9,321 bases of DNA from an uncultured Oscillospiraceae bacterium (GTDB lineage: Bacteria; Bacillota; Clostridia; Oscillospirales; Ruminococcaceae), in assembly GCA_934456315.1 (NCBI GenBank), contig CAKSHG010000077.1, forward strand, positions 1 through 9,321. The letters run 5' to 3'. Position numbers and translations under genes: made by a program. This document shows, piece by piece, positions 1 through 6,813 of the stretch (its first letter is position 1; the number at the start of each line of letters is the position of its first letter). The notes below the pieces were generated by a model. That model worked only from the letters and a program-made list of their open reading frames with translations. It was not told where the DNA came from and did not search any database.

Positions 1-1782
1 ATAATCATCAAGCTCGCCGACCGTCTGCACAACATGAGGACCCTCGCGGCGCGCCCGCCGGAGAAGCAGCGCAAGACCTCCCTTGAAACGATGAACTTCT
101 ACGCGCCCATCGCCCACCGCTTAGGTATGAGCGACGTCAAGGAGGAGATGGAGGATATCGCTATCCACTATCTCGACCCCTACGGCTGCAAGGAAGTCGA
201 GGAGCAGATAGCTCTCCACAAGGAGGAGCGCGACGCATTCATCGACAGCATCAAGAAGCGCATAAGAGAGCGCATTTCCGACATCAAGCCGGAGCCCATC
301 ATAGAGGGACGTGTGAAGTCCATCTACAGCATTTACAAGAAGGTGTACGTCAAGAACAAGCGGTTCGACGAGATCTACGATATCTACGCGGTCAGAGTCA
401 TCGTGCAGTCGGTGATCGAGTGCTACAATGTGCTCGGCGTTATCCACGACATGTTCCGACCCATTCCGTACCGTTTCAAGGACTACATCGCGACGCCGAA
501 GCCCAACCGTTACCAGTCGCTGCATACGACTGTCATCGGCCGCGAGGGTATCCCGTTTGAAGTCCAGATACGCACCGTGGAGATGCACAACACCGCGCAG
601 TACGGCGTTGCGGCGCACTGGAAGTACAAGGCAGGTATCAACGGCAACGTATCCGGCGAAAAGCGCTTCGACTGGATAAGACAGCTCCTCGAGCGCCAGC
701 AGGAAGCCGACGACGTTGAGGCGATCGCGGACGCGATAAAGACCGACCTCTCCCCGGACGAGGTATTCGTGTTCACCCCGAAGGGCGATGTTGTGGCGCT
801 GCCCACCGGAGCGACCGTGCTGGATTTCGCGTACCATATCCACACCCAGGTCGGAAACAAGATGACCGGCGCCAAGGTAGGCGGCAGAATGGTCAGCTTT
901 GATTATGTGGTTCATACCGGCGAGATCGTCGAGATACTGACCTCCGGATCGCCGAACTACGGTCCGAACCGCAACTGGATAGAGATAGCCAAGACCACCG
1001 AGGCAAAGAGCAAGATACGGAGCTGGTTCAAGAAAGAATGCCGCGATGAGAACATCGAGCGCGGCAGGGAGGAGCTTGAGCGCGAATTCAAGCGTAACAA
1101 CATCACGATAACTCCCGAGCTGCTCCAGACCTCCGCTTCGCGCCAGCGTCTGGATTCCGTGGACGACCTGTACGCTGCGATAGGCTACGGCGGCGTTTCC
1201 ATGGCGAAGATAGTTCAGCGCATAAAGGAGGACCAGCTGCGCAACCATAAGGAGCAGCAGGCAGTCCAGGCGGCGGCAGAGAACCCCATGGAGAGCATCA
1301 GCGAGAACAACCGCCGCAGCCGCAAGAAGGGCATCATCATCGAGGGCATGGAAAACTGCCTCGTGAAGTTCGCACAGTGCTGCAACCCGCTTCCCGGCGA
1401 CCCGATAATCGGATTCGTAACGAGGGGATTCGGTGTTTCTATCCACAAGCAGGACTGCGTTAACGTCATCAACAACCGCGACGATCCCGAGAACAAGGAC
1501 CGCTGGCTGAAGGCGACCTGGGCTGGCGTTGAGGATTCCACCTACCGCGCGACCATCGACGTTATCGCGGAGGACCGCATAACAATATTCGCGGATATCA
1601 CGACGGCCATCGCCGCGAATCATATCCCGCTCCAGGAGATGAACGGTCATCACCTGAAAAACGGCAACCTCGACCTGGTAGTTACCGTCGAGATAGCCGG
1701 CGTGGAGCAGCTCGCCAACGTTATGGGCAGGATACAGAAGATACCCGGCGTTATTTCAGTCGAGCGTACAGGTAAGCAGTAA
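1..1782 (+). CDS. rel: Bifunctional-type (p)ppGpp synthetase/hydrolase Rel (RelA/SpoT family), 5' end missing
   Basis: Makes and degrades the stringent-response alarmone (p)ppGpp in the cytoplasm. The reading frame is open from base 1, so 593 residues are present; family members are usually about 730-770, so roughly 140-180 N-terminal residues, most of the HD hydrolase domain, lie upstream. Seen in order (window codon numbers): the HD-domain end KLADRLHNMRT (4-14); the synthetase domain from about 104, with RVKSIYSIYKK, the RFKD motif (158-161), YQSLHT and FEVQIRT; a TGS domain (about 253-314); a conserved CCNPLPGD segment (460-467); and a C-terminal ACT domain (about 515-591). RFKD fits the RXKD signature of bifunctional enzymes, rather than the EXDD of synthetase-only RelA; this is family knowledge. 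The hydrolase catalytic residues cannot be checked because most of that domain is outside the window. The next gene starts 17 bases after the stop codon, suggesting co-transcription. Confidence 0.97.
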   Translation: MIIKLADRLHNMRTLAARPPEKQRKTSLETMNFYAPIAHRLGMSDVKEEMEDIAIHYLDPYGCKEVEEQIALHKEERDAFIDSIKKRIRERISDIKPEPIIEGRVKSIYSIYKKVYVKNKRFDEIYDIYAVRVIVQSVIECYNVLGVIHDMFRPIPYRFKDYIATPKPNRYQSLHTTVIGREGIPFEVQIRTVEMHNTAQYGVAAHWKYKAGINGNVSGEKRFDWIRQLLERQQEADDVEAIADAIKTDLSPDEVFVFTPKGDVVALPTGATVLDFAYHIHTQVGNKMTGAKVGGRMVSFDYVVHTGEIVEILTSGSPNYGPNRNWIEIAKTTEAKSKIRSWFKKECRDENIERGREELEREFKRNNITITPELLQTSASRQRLDSVDDLYAAIGYGGVSMAKIVQRIKEDQLRNHKEQQAVQAAAENPMESISENNRRSRKKGIIIEGMENCLVKFAQCCNPLPGDPIIGFVTRGFGVSIHKQDCVNVINNRDDPENKDRWLKATWAGVEDSTYRATIDVIAEDRITIFADITTAIAANHIPLQEMNGHHLKNGNLDLVVTVEIAGVEQLANVMGRIQKIPGVISVERTGKQ

Positions 1783-1799
1783 TTTCAAAGGAGAACAAT

Positions 1800-2432
1800 A
1801 TGCCGCAGATATATCAGCTCCCGCTGGGGGCGCTCGGGACTAACTGCTACATCATTCCCGGGGAGGGTTCCCGGGCGGTGGTCATCGACCCTGCCTCCGT
1901 CACCGAGGTGGAGATGTTCCTGAATACCCACGGGCTGAAGCTGGGGACGATGATCATCACCCACGGGCACTACGACCACTTCGCCGGCGCCGCGAGGCTC
2001 CGGGAAAACAGCGGCGCGGAGATCTACGCCAGCGCCCCGGACGAGCAGATGTATTCCAGCGCCGCGAAAAGCTGGGCGGATTTCATGCCGGTGGAGTTCC
2101 AGCCGATAAAGCCGGATAAGCTGTTCAGTGATGGTGAGGAATTCACAGCCGAGGGGCTGAAATTCCGTGTTATGGGCGCTCCGGGACATACCGCCGGGAG
2201 CTGCCTGCTGTTCCTCGATGGAGAGGAACGGACGGTGTTCTGCGGCGACGTTGTATTCTGCATGGGAGTAGGCAGGACGGACGGGTATTCAGGCAGTACC
2301 CGGGATATGCTGGACAGTCTGGAGAAGATAGCGAAGCTGCCCGGCGACTACAAGATATATCCCGGTCACGGCAGCACGACAACGCTGAACTACGAGCGCC
2401 AGAACAATCCGTACCTTGGCAGGTACGCCTGA
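1800..2432 (+). CDS. Metallo-beta-lactamase-fold hydrolase, glyoxalase-II-like (YcbL-type)
   Basis: Predicted cytoplasmic metal-dependent hydrolase of 210 residues. Small proteins of this type resemble glyoxalase II (thioester hydrolysis), but the true substrate of most is unknown. The full metal-binding set is visible: THGHYDH (54-60, giving H55, H57, D59, H60), GHTAGS with H130, GD with D150, and PGHGSTTT with H190. GRTD (158-161) follows the bridging aspartate, as in glyoxalase-II relatives. The protein is shorter than classical glyoxalase II (about 250) and lacks its C-terminal helical substrate domain, which fits the short YcbL-like class. The ATG is set by AAAGGAG (1787-1793), 6 bases upstream. 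It sits directly behind rel; in many Firmicutes a similar gene lies near rel, often with dtd between them, and dtd is absent here. Family assignment is firm; the substrate is not known. Confidence 0.93.
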   Translation: MPQIYQLPLGALGTNCYIIPGEGSRAVVIDPASVTEVEMFLNTHGLKLGTMIITHGHYDHFAGAARLRENSGAEIYASAPDEQMYSSAAKSWADFMPVEFQPIKPDKLFSDGEEFTAEGLKFRVMGAPGHTAGSCLLFLDGEERTVFCGDVVFCMGVGRTDGYSGSTRDMLDSLEKIAKLPGDYKIYPGHGSTTTLNYERQNNPYLGRYA

Positions 2433-2462
2433 CACAGCTTTGAATTTTTAGGGGGAGCGAAC

Positions 2463-3944
2463 ATGATAACCGAACAGAACTGCACCATGCTGTGCGATTT
2501 TTATCAGCTCACCATGGGCAACGGATACTTCAACACGAGGCACGCCGACCGTATCGCCTATTTCGACGTATTTTTCCGCAGAGTCCCGGACAGTGGCGGA
2601 TATGCCATCTGTGCCGGACTTGAGCAGGTCATAAATTACATTCAGGGGCTGCGTTTCTCCGAGGAGGATATCCAGTATCTCCGCAGCAAGAAGATATTCA
2701 GCGAGGATTTCCTCGATTATCTGCGTAATTTCAGATTTACCGGCGATATCTGGGCTGTCCCGGAGGGAACTCCGGTGTTCCCGTCGGAGCCGCTGCTGAC
2801 GGTACGCGCTCCCGCTATACAGGCGCAGCTCATTGAAACCATGGTCCTGCTGCTGATAAATCACCAGTCCCTTATCGCGACCAAGGCTAACCGCATAGTC
2901 CGCGCCGCACAGGGACGCGCGATATCCGAATTCGGTTCGCGCAGGGCGCAGGGCGCGAGCGGCGCGGTGCTGGGCGCGCGGGCAGCGTACATCGGCGGCT
3001 GCGCAGGGACGGCGTGCGTGCTTGCTGACGAGCTGTACGGAGTTCCCGCGACCGGAACGATGGCGCATAGCTGGGTGCAGATGTTCGACAGCGAGCTTGA
3101 GGCGTTCGAGAGCTACTGCCGTACCTATCCGGATTCGTCCACGCTGCTGGTGGATACCTATAACGTTCTGAAGAGCGGCGTCCCCAATGCGATAAAGGCG
3201 TTCGACAACGTGTTAAAGCCGATGGGGAAGCGCCCCTGCGGTATCCGTCTGGATTCCGGAGATATCGCGTACCTCTCCAGGGAAGCGCGCAGAATGCTTG
3301 ACGAGGCGGGCTACCCCGACTGCAAGATAGTTGCGTCCAACAGCCTTGACGAGCGTATCATCTCCGACCTTCTCCGGCAGGGCGCGGCGATAGACCTTTT
3401 CGGCGTTGGCGAGCGGCTGATAACTGCAAGCAGCGAGCCGGTATTCGGCGGCGTTTACAAGCTCGCGGCGGTGGAAGAAAACGGCGTGATAACTCCGAAA
3501 ATCAAGATATCCGAAAACGTTTCGAAGATAACCAATCCGCATTTCAAAAAGCTCTACCGCATTTACGAGAGCAACGGCAAGGCTATCGCAGACCAGCTGT
3601 GCGTGTACGATGAAACGATAGACCAGTCAGGACCGCTGACCCTGTTCGACCCGGATTTCACCTGGAAGAAAAAGACCCTGACGAATTTCACGGTGCGCGA
3701 ATTGCAGGAGCCTGTATTCAGAAACGGCGAGCTGGTTTACAACAAGCCCTCTCTCCGGGAGATACGCAGCTATTGCGCGCAGCAGATAGACACGCTGTGG
3801 GACGAGGTCCTGCGTTTTGAGAACCCGCACAACTATTACGTCGACCTTTCCAGAAGGCTCTGGGATATCAAGCATGAGCTTCTTGACAACGGCGGAGTGC
3901 TCCGCACGAACGTCATGAACAGCGACGGGGGGGAGAAGAAGTGA
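2463..3944 (+). CDS. pncB: Nicotinate phosphoribosyltransferase
   Basis: Joins nicotinate and PRPP, with ATP hydrolysis, to form nicotinate mononucleotide, the entry step of NAD salvage from nicotinic acid (Preiss-Handler route); cytoplasmic. Its 493 residues match the family's usual size. Visible signatures: an N-terminal DFYQLTMGNGYF segment (12-23) shared by the NAPRT/NAMPT superfamily; SEFGSRRAQG (155-164), whose basic residues face the phosphoribosyl site in homologues; GVPATGTMAHSW (193-204), where H202 aligns with the histidine phosphorylated during catalysis; GIRLDSGD (260-267); and GVGERLITAS (314-323). These resemble the human-like NAPRT group more than short E. coli-type PncB. The ATG follows AGGGGGAG (2450-2456) at 6 bases. 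It ends in a GTGA overlap with the next gene, so the two are probably translationally coupled. The last codons contain a run of seven G (3927-3933). A nicotinamide-using activity is much less likely. Confidence 0.95.
   Translation: MITEQNCTMLCDFYQLTMGNGYFNTRHADRIAYFDVFFRRVPDSGGYAICAGLEQVINYIQGLRFSEEDIQYLRSKKIFSEDFLDYLRNFRFTGDIWAVPEGTPVFPSEPLLTVRAPAIQAQLIETMVLLLINHQSLIATKANRIVRAAQGRAISEFGSRRAQGASGAVLGARAAYIGGCAGTACVLADELYGVPATGTMAHSWVQMFDSELEAFESYCRTYPDSSTLLVDTYNVLKSGVPNAIKAFDNVLKPMGKRPCGIRLDSGDIAYLSREARRMLDEAGYPDCKIVASNSLDERIISDLLRQGAAIDLFGVGERLITASSEPVFGGVYKLAAVEENGVITPKIKISENVSKITNPHFKKLYRIYESNGKAIADQLCVYDETIDQSGPLTLFDPDFTWKKKTLTNFTVRELQEPVFRNGELVYNKPSLREIRSYCAQQIDTLWDEVLRFENPHNYYVDLSRRLWDIKHELLDNGGVLRTNVMNSDGGEKK
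3929..3935 (+). promoter_or_regulatory. Ribosome-binding site inside the pncB 3' end that sets a GTG start
   Basis: GGGGGAG lies five bases before GTG at 3941. No ATG is nearby, so this site is the main reason for choosing the GTG start. Because it lies within the last codons of pncB, ribosomes finishing that gene can re-initiate directly. Confidence 0.7.
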
Positions 3945-5341
3945 CTCTCTGCGACTCTGTAAAGAGCTTCGGACCGAAGATCACTGAAAACTACCGCGAA
4001 ACGCGGTTCTGCGACTTCGCGCCGCCGGACGAAACGGTCGGGGTCATAGATGTTTCCGCTGCGGGAAACGGCAGCCGGGGAATAGCGTTCCTTACAGACG
4101 GCATGATCGTAAAGCTGGACGGCGACGCCCGCAGGATATCCTACCGCGATATTCGGGTCATGGAAACACTCCCGAGCTATGAAACTCCGTTCGAGGACGA
4201 GCTGATGATATCATCTCCGGCGGGAGATATCCGCATATCCGACTGCTCGCTGAACAAGTTTTTCCTGCGGCAGCTTATCAGCAACATGAGCCGCATAAGC
4301 ATGAGAATGTCCGACAGCGACCGCGAAGCCCTGGAGCAGCAGATGACCTCCGACGCGCTCGATTACTATGCGGAGCAGCTGTTCGCGCAGCCGGACAGTT
4401 CTGAAAAAGCGCAGGAAGCGCAGACGACCAGGAACCCCCCCGCTGAACGGGTGGAGGCTGCCGCCGCAGTTCCGGAGATAGCCGCCGCGAAGAAAGCGGC
4501 GCTGTCCGGCGCAGAGCCGAAAACGCTGGATATCCCGGAGGAAAGTATCGAGTGGCTTAGTTCGCCGCATGTTCCGATGGAGCCCGAAAAGCCCATGGAA
4601 ACTGCAAAACCTGCCGAAAAGCCCCGTGAACCTGTCCTTGCTGCGGTAATGACTGCAGAGGAACCAGACATCGAGGACATGTCCCGGGAGGAAACGATGA
4701 GTTACCTGCTGGATTCCATCGCGGAGATAAATGCGCCGGACGTTCCGGATACTCCCGATACTCCGGACATGCTTGCCGGGGAACAGCGAGGCTCACATGT
4801 GGAGCCAGCACAGCCGGCGGAGCCGGTGAATCCGATGAATACTGCAAATCCGGCAGAGCCGACGTCGGAACCCGTTCAGACTGTGCAGAATAACCCCACG
4901 GCGGAGAGCGTCGCTGCCACAGTTCCTGCGCTGACCCACGAACCGGACAGCCAGGACATCTACATACATGCGAGCCGGAGAATACGAAAACTTATCGAGG
5001 GCGGCAGGCTGACGATGGAGCAGGTGAGCACCGCGGTGCGTGAGCAGCTCGTAGAGGCTTCGGAGGTGTATTCCGGGCTGGATATCGGCCGGGCGCAGCT
5101 GCCTGCGGCAGTAAAAAAGCATGCGCGCCAGCTTGACGCAGCGGCTGACCACCTCACGGACTATTTCGCGCTGGGCGAGGATATTGCGGCGCGGGTAATG
5201 TTCTTCATGCTCTATCAGATGTTGTCCTACACCGACAGGATAGTGCAGACGGACGCAACAAAGCAAAGGCTGAACTACTTTTTTGTGCGCTACGGAGCAG
5301 CAGGCATGGTTCTTTCCATGCTGGACGCTGATTTCGACTGA
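3941..5341 (+). CDS. Uncharacterised three-part protein (beta-rich N domain, Pro/Ala/Glu linker, helical C domain)
   Basis: I do not recognise this gene. It encodes 466 residues with no signal peptide or clear membrane segment, so it is probably cytoplasmic. Residues about 20-120 form a compact domain of short alternating hydrophobic stretches (GIAFLTDGMIVKL, ISYRDIRVME, DELMISS, GDIRISD) ending in a helix (NKFFLRQLISNMSRIS); this spacing recalls small pleckstrin-homology-like domains, but that is only inference. Residues about 150-335 are a low-complexity linker rich in P, A, E, T and S, with a PDx repeat and PAEP motifs. Residues about 338-466 look all-helical (DIYIHASRRIRKLIEGGR through LDADFD). 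The start is GTG, overlapping the upstream stop as GTGA, with GGGGGAG (3929-3935) five bases before it; the next in-frame ATG would cut into the N domain. The overlap implies coupled expression with pncB. Real coding is supported by codon use like its neighbours and by a terminator just downstream. Confidence 0.85.
   Translation: MTLCDSVKSFGPKITENYRETRFCDFAPPDETVGVIDVSAAGNGSRGIAFLTDGMIVKLDGDARRISYRDIRVMETLPSYETPFEDELMISSPAGDIRISDCSLNKFFLRQLISNMSRISMRMSDSDREALEQQMTSDALDYYAEQLFAQPDSSEKAQEAQTTRNPPAERVEAAAAVPEIAAAKKAALSGAEPKTLDIPEESIEWLSSPHVPMEPEKPMETAKPAEKPREPVLAAVMTAEEPDIEDMSREETMSYLLDSIAEINAPDVPDTPDTPDMLAGEQRGSHVEPAQPAEPVNPMNTANPAEPTSEPVQTVQNNPTAESVAATVPALTHEPDSQDIYIHASRRIRKLIEGGRLTMEQVSTAVREQLVEASEVYSGLDIGRAQLPAAVKKHARQLDAAADHLTDYFALGEDIAARVMFFMLYQMLSYTDRIVQTDATKQRLNYFFVRYGAAGMVLSMLDADFD
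4736..4771 (+). repeat. Four tandem 9-base PDx codon repeats in the linker
   Basis: Codons 266-277 of the uncharacterised protein read as four Pro-Asp-x triplets (PDV PDT PDT PDM). At DNA level the unit is close to CCSGAYACT, with GATACTCC occurring twice nine bases apart. Such short in-frame repeats can expand or shrink between strains and would change the linker length without breaking the frame. Confidence 0.7.
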
Positions 5342-5356
5342 TTTCCGTTAAAATAA

Positions 5357-5389
5357 AAAATGGAGCTGTGTTTTTCACAGCTCCATTTT
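5357..5389. terminator. Bidirectional intrinsic terminator between convergent genes
   Basis: A perfect 14-bp inverted repeat (AAAATGGAGCTGTG at 5357-5370 and its complement at 5376-5389) flanks a TTTTT loop. It starts 15 bases after the stop of the rightward block and 11 bases after the stop of the minus-strand lipoprotein gene. On the minus strand the stem runs into TTTTTTATTTT, a good T tract. On the plus strand only four T residues follow, so termination should be stronger for the leftward transcript. Confidence 0.93.
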
Positions 5390-5400
5390 CTGTTATATGC

Positions 5401-6585
5401 TTATTTCTTTATCACAAGCTCGGCGCTTTCAACGGTGTCCTTTGACACTATGAAGCTGTCGAGCGACAAGTCAACGCCCTCGACGTACCAGGAAAGGTTC
5501 AGTATGTCGCTGGTCGCCATGTATACGTCGTCGCGCTGCTTTATCGAGCCGTTGATGTCCTTGAGCTGACCTGCGAAGATGTACGCCGCTCCGGTCGAAA
5601 CCTTGGGGACGAGCGTGTTCATTATATCCTGCGTGCCGTCCTTCGCAGCGGGAAGCGCGTCGGATACGCAGATAACGCCGTTGCCTAGGTTGCCCATGTA
5701 GGATTCCGGCTGCCATGTGTCGAGCTGCATCGCCTTGTACTGCGACAGATAGAAGCTGTCGCGGGAGGAATAGTAGTACATCAGCATGGTGTCGTGGTCT
5801 GCGGAATCAGCAGTGTAGTCGAGGTTTCCGATGACCTTTATGCCCTTTTCCCCGCAGTAGTCTACGGTTTCGCCGGAGGCTGTGTAGCTGATTATTACCT
5901 CACAGCCCTGCGCCCTGAGTGCGTCAACGGCGTTGTGTATCTCGCTGTCGGCGTGCGCTGTTGCGGTTACGAGCTGCGCCGTGGAGTACACTATCTGAGT
6001 GCCGAGCGCCGCCGCGTCCACTACCTGCACGGTGTAGAGCATTGACGGGTCGACTACCATGCCTATTTTCTCGCTGTCGGAGTTGTACGCTGCGACCATT
6101 CCCGCGATGTACGCGCCCTGATATATCGCCTCGGTGTAGGCGTAGATATTCACCGAGCGCATGCTTGAGCCGTAGTCGATGAAGTTGATGTTCATGTACT
6201 GCTGGGATACGGGGTTTATCGAGTGCGCGAATACCGGGCTGCCGGACACGATGTGCGTGCAGCCGTCCTCCACCAGCATTTTCACCGCCCGGGCGAAGTC
6301 AGTTACGCTGACATTCTCTATGTATTCCGATTCGATGTTGGAGTACTGCTGCGCCTTTATGCGCTGCGTGTTGATATCCGCAGTGAAGCTCTCGCCGTCA
6401 ATGCTCCCGTTGTAGATGAAGCCGATTTTGGCTGCGGGCTCTGCCTCGGCGGTTTCGGATGTTGCTTCGCCTGTGCCCTCTGCGGTCCCCGATGTGGATT
6501 CGCCGCCGCTGCAGGCTGTAAAGGTCAGCATTGCCGTGCACAGCGCGAGCGCTGCTGCAATGCTTTTCAGGATCCTGTTTCTCAT
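5401..6585 (-). CDS. BMP/PnrA-family substrate-binding lipoprotein
   Basis: Predicted membrane-anchored extracytoplasmic binding protein of 394 residues. Family members (BMP, PnrA, Med-like) bind nucleosides or related small ligands, usually feeding an ABC importer; the ligand here is not known. Residues 1-24 form a lipoprotein signal peptide (basic MRNRILK, hydrophobic core, lipobox TFTAC) with C25 as the predicted lipidated cysteine. Residues 26-51 are a Ser/Thr/Gly/Glu spacer. The two-lobed periplasmic-binding fold begins at KIGFIYNGSIDGESFT (53-68). Other family features are AIYQGAYIAGMVAA (153-166) followed by KIGMVVD, EVIISYTASGET (229-240), and a C-terminal stretch ILNLSWYVEGVDL (361-373) like the family's end region. 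The start is set by GGAGGT (6593-6598) at 7 bases. It is transcribed alone, between a terminator and a divergent promoter, with no permease or ATPase gene adjacent, which is unusual for an importer component. Family call is firm, function is not. Confidence 0.9.
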   Translation of the reverse strand: MRNRILKSIAAALALCTAMLTFTACSGGESTSGTAEGTGEATSETAEAEPAAKIGFIYNGSIDGESFTADINTQRIKAQQYSNIESEYIENVSVTDFARAVKMLVEDGCTHIVSGSPVFAHSINPVSQQYMNINFIDYGSSMRSVNIYAYTEAIYQGAYIAGMVAAYNSDSEKIGMVVDPSMLYTVQVVDAAALGTQIVYSTAQLVTATAHADSEIHNAVDALRAQGCEVIISYTASGETVDYCGEKGIKVIGNLDYTADSADHDTMLMYYYSSRDSFYLSQYKAMQLDTWQPESYMGNLGNGVICVSDALPAAKDGTQDIMNTLVPKVSTGAAYIFAGQLKDINGSIKQRDDVYMATSDILNLSWYVEGVDLSLDSFIVSKDTVESAELVIKK

Positions 6586-6625
6586 ATCAAATACCTCCGG
6601 TATATTGTATAACCTGTTATACTTT

Positions 6626-6642
6626 CAGTTTTCAGAAAACTG
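6626..6642. repeat. Perfect 17-bp palindrome, candidate operator
   Basis: CAGTTTTCAGAAAACTG has two perfect 8-base arms around a central A. It lies 41 bases upstream of the minus-strand lipoprotein ATG and just downstream of that gene's best promoter, so a bound repressor would sit in the early transcribed region. If a weaker -10 match (TATAAC, minus strand 6616-6621) were used instead, the palindrome would overlap the spacer and -35. The RNA could also form a 7-bp hairpin with a 3-base loop, but nothing suggests a terminator. Confidence 0.5.
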
Positions 6643-6664
6643 TGAAATATGCCTGTACATCTCC

Positions 6665-6673
6665 ATTATACCA
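6665..6673 (-). promoter_or_regulatory. Extended -10 promoter for the BMP-family lipoprotein gene
   Basis: Read on the minus strand the sequence is TGGTATAAT: a consensus TATAAT with the TGn extension. No good -35 is present at 16-18 bases (ATGATT is the closest at 17), as is common for extended -10 promoters. Transcription would begin near 6658, giving a leader of about 70 bases that contains the palindrome at 6626-6642 and the ribosome-binding site. Confidence 0.6.
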
Positions 6674-6696
6674 TAAATCATGGAAAAAATCATCAC

Positions 6697-6712
6697 TTTT
6701 CAGAAATATTTC
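6697..6712. repeat. Second TTTTCAGAAA site with a GAAATATTTC palindrome
   Basis: TTTTCAGAAA occurs here and again as the core of the 17-bp palindrome (6629-6638), 68 bases away. Overlapping it, GAAATATTTC (6703-6712) is a 10-base perfect palindrome. The site lies between the two divergent promoters, about 40-55 bases upstream of the predicted leftward start. AT-rich sequence makes chance repeats likely, so a shared binding site is only a possibility. Confidence 0.35.
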
Positions 6713-6755
6713 ATACTGTATCATGATTTTTTGTATTTATTTTTTCTGCGATATA

Positions 6756-6764
6756 TGTTATAAT
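6756..6764 (+). promoter_or_regulatory. Extended -10 promoter for the tandem PrsA-like lipoprotein genes
   Basis: TGTTATAAT is a perfect TATAAT with the TGn extension, preceded by a T-rich stretch (6726-6745) that offers only a weak -35 (TTTATT at 17 bases). Transcription would begin near 6771, giving a leader of about 43 bases before the ATG at 6814. An in-frame ATG at 6763 overlaps this -10 box and therefore cannot be the translation start. Confidence 0.7.
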
Positions 6765-6802
6765 GAATCTGATATGTATAAGGGGAGCTATGCGCTCCGG
6801 AA

Positions 6803-6806
6803 AGGA
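6803..6806 (+). promoter_or_regulatory. Ribosome-binding site that decides the start at 6814
   Basis: AGGA within GGAAAGGACAG lies seven bases before ATG 6814. The upstream in-frame ATG at 6790 has AGGGGAG only two bases away, too close for good initiation, and is enclosed in a small hairpin (GGAGC 6784-6788, GCTCC 6794-6798). Starting at 6814 also yields a standard short lipoprotein signal peptide. The downstream paralogue uses a similar AAAGGA site. Confidence 0.65.
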
Positions 6807-6813
6807 CAGAAAA

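Larger units (their letters stand above)
6586..6813. other. AT-rich divergent intergenic control region
   Basis: This 228-base gap separates the leftward BMP-family gene from the rightward PrsA-like pair. It holds both extended -10 promoters, the 17-bp palindrome, the second TTTTCAGAAA site, an imperfect CCAT-ATGG inverted repeat (6671-6683) overlapping the leftward -10 element, and both ribosome-binding sites. No riboswitch, T-box or small RNA gene was recognised. Its base composition is far more AT-rich than the flanking genes. Confidence 0.75.

Noticed and set aside
121..1653. 510-residue open frame on the minus strand, antisense to rel
   Set aside because: It lies entirely opposite a highly conserved gene, its translation is rich in Arg, Leu, Val and His with no recognisable motif, and the long stop-free run is a by-product of GC-rich codon use.
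2448..3068. 206-residue minus-strand open frame opposite pncB
   Set aside because: It overlaps conserved pncB motifs on the other strand and has no family resemblance.
4435..4441. C7 run in the linker of the unknown protein as a phase-variation switch
   Set aside because: A single short run encoding Asn-Pro-Pro in a proline-rich linker is expected by composition; nothing suggests length variation.
6784..6798. Leader hairpin GGAGC-TATGC-GCTCC as a riboswitch or attenuator
   Set aside because: The stem is only 5 bp, has no T tract and no companion structure; the 43-base leader is too short for known riboswitches.
6763..6813. 17-residue N-terminal extension of the first PrsA-like protein (start at 6763, or at 6790)
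   Set aside because: ATG 6763 overlaps the -10 box, ATG 6790 is only two bases from its purine run, and both would place extra residues before a normal signal peptide.
6586..6813. Possible small RNA, T-box or CRISPR-like repeats in the divergent gap
   Set aside because: No spaced repeats, tRNA-like fold or terminator hairpin is visible there; promoters and palindromes explain the content.
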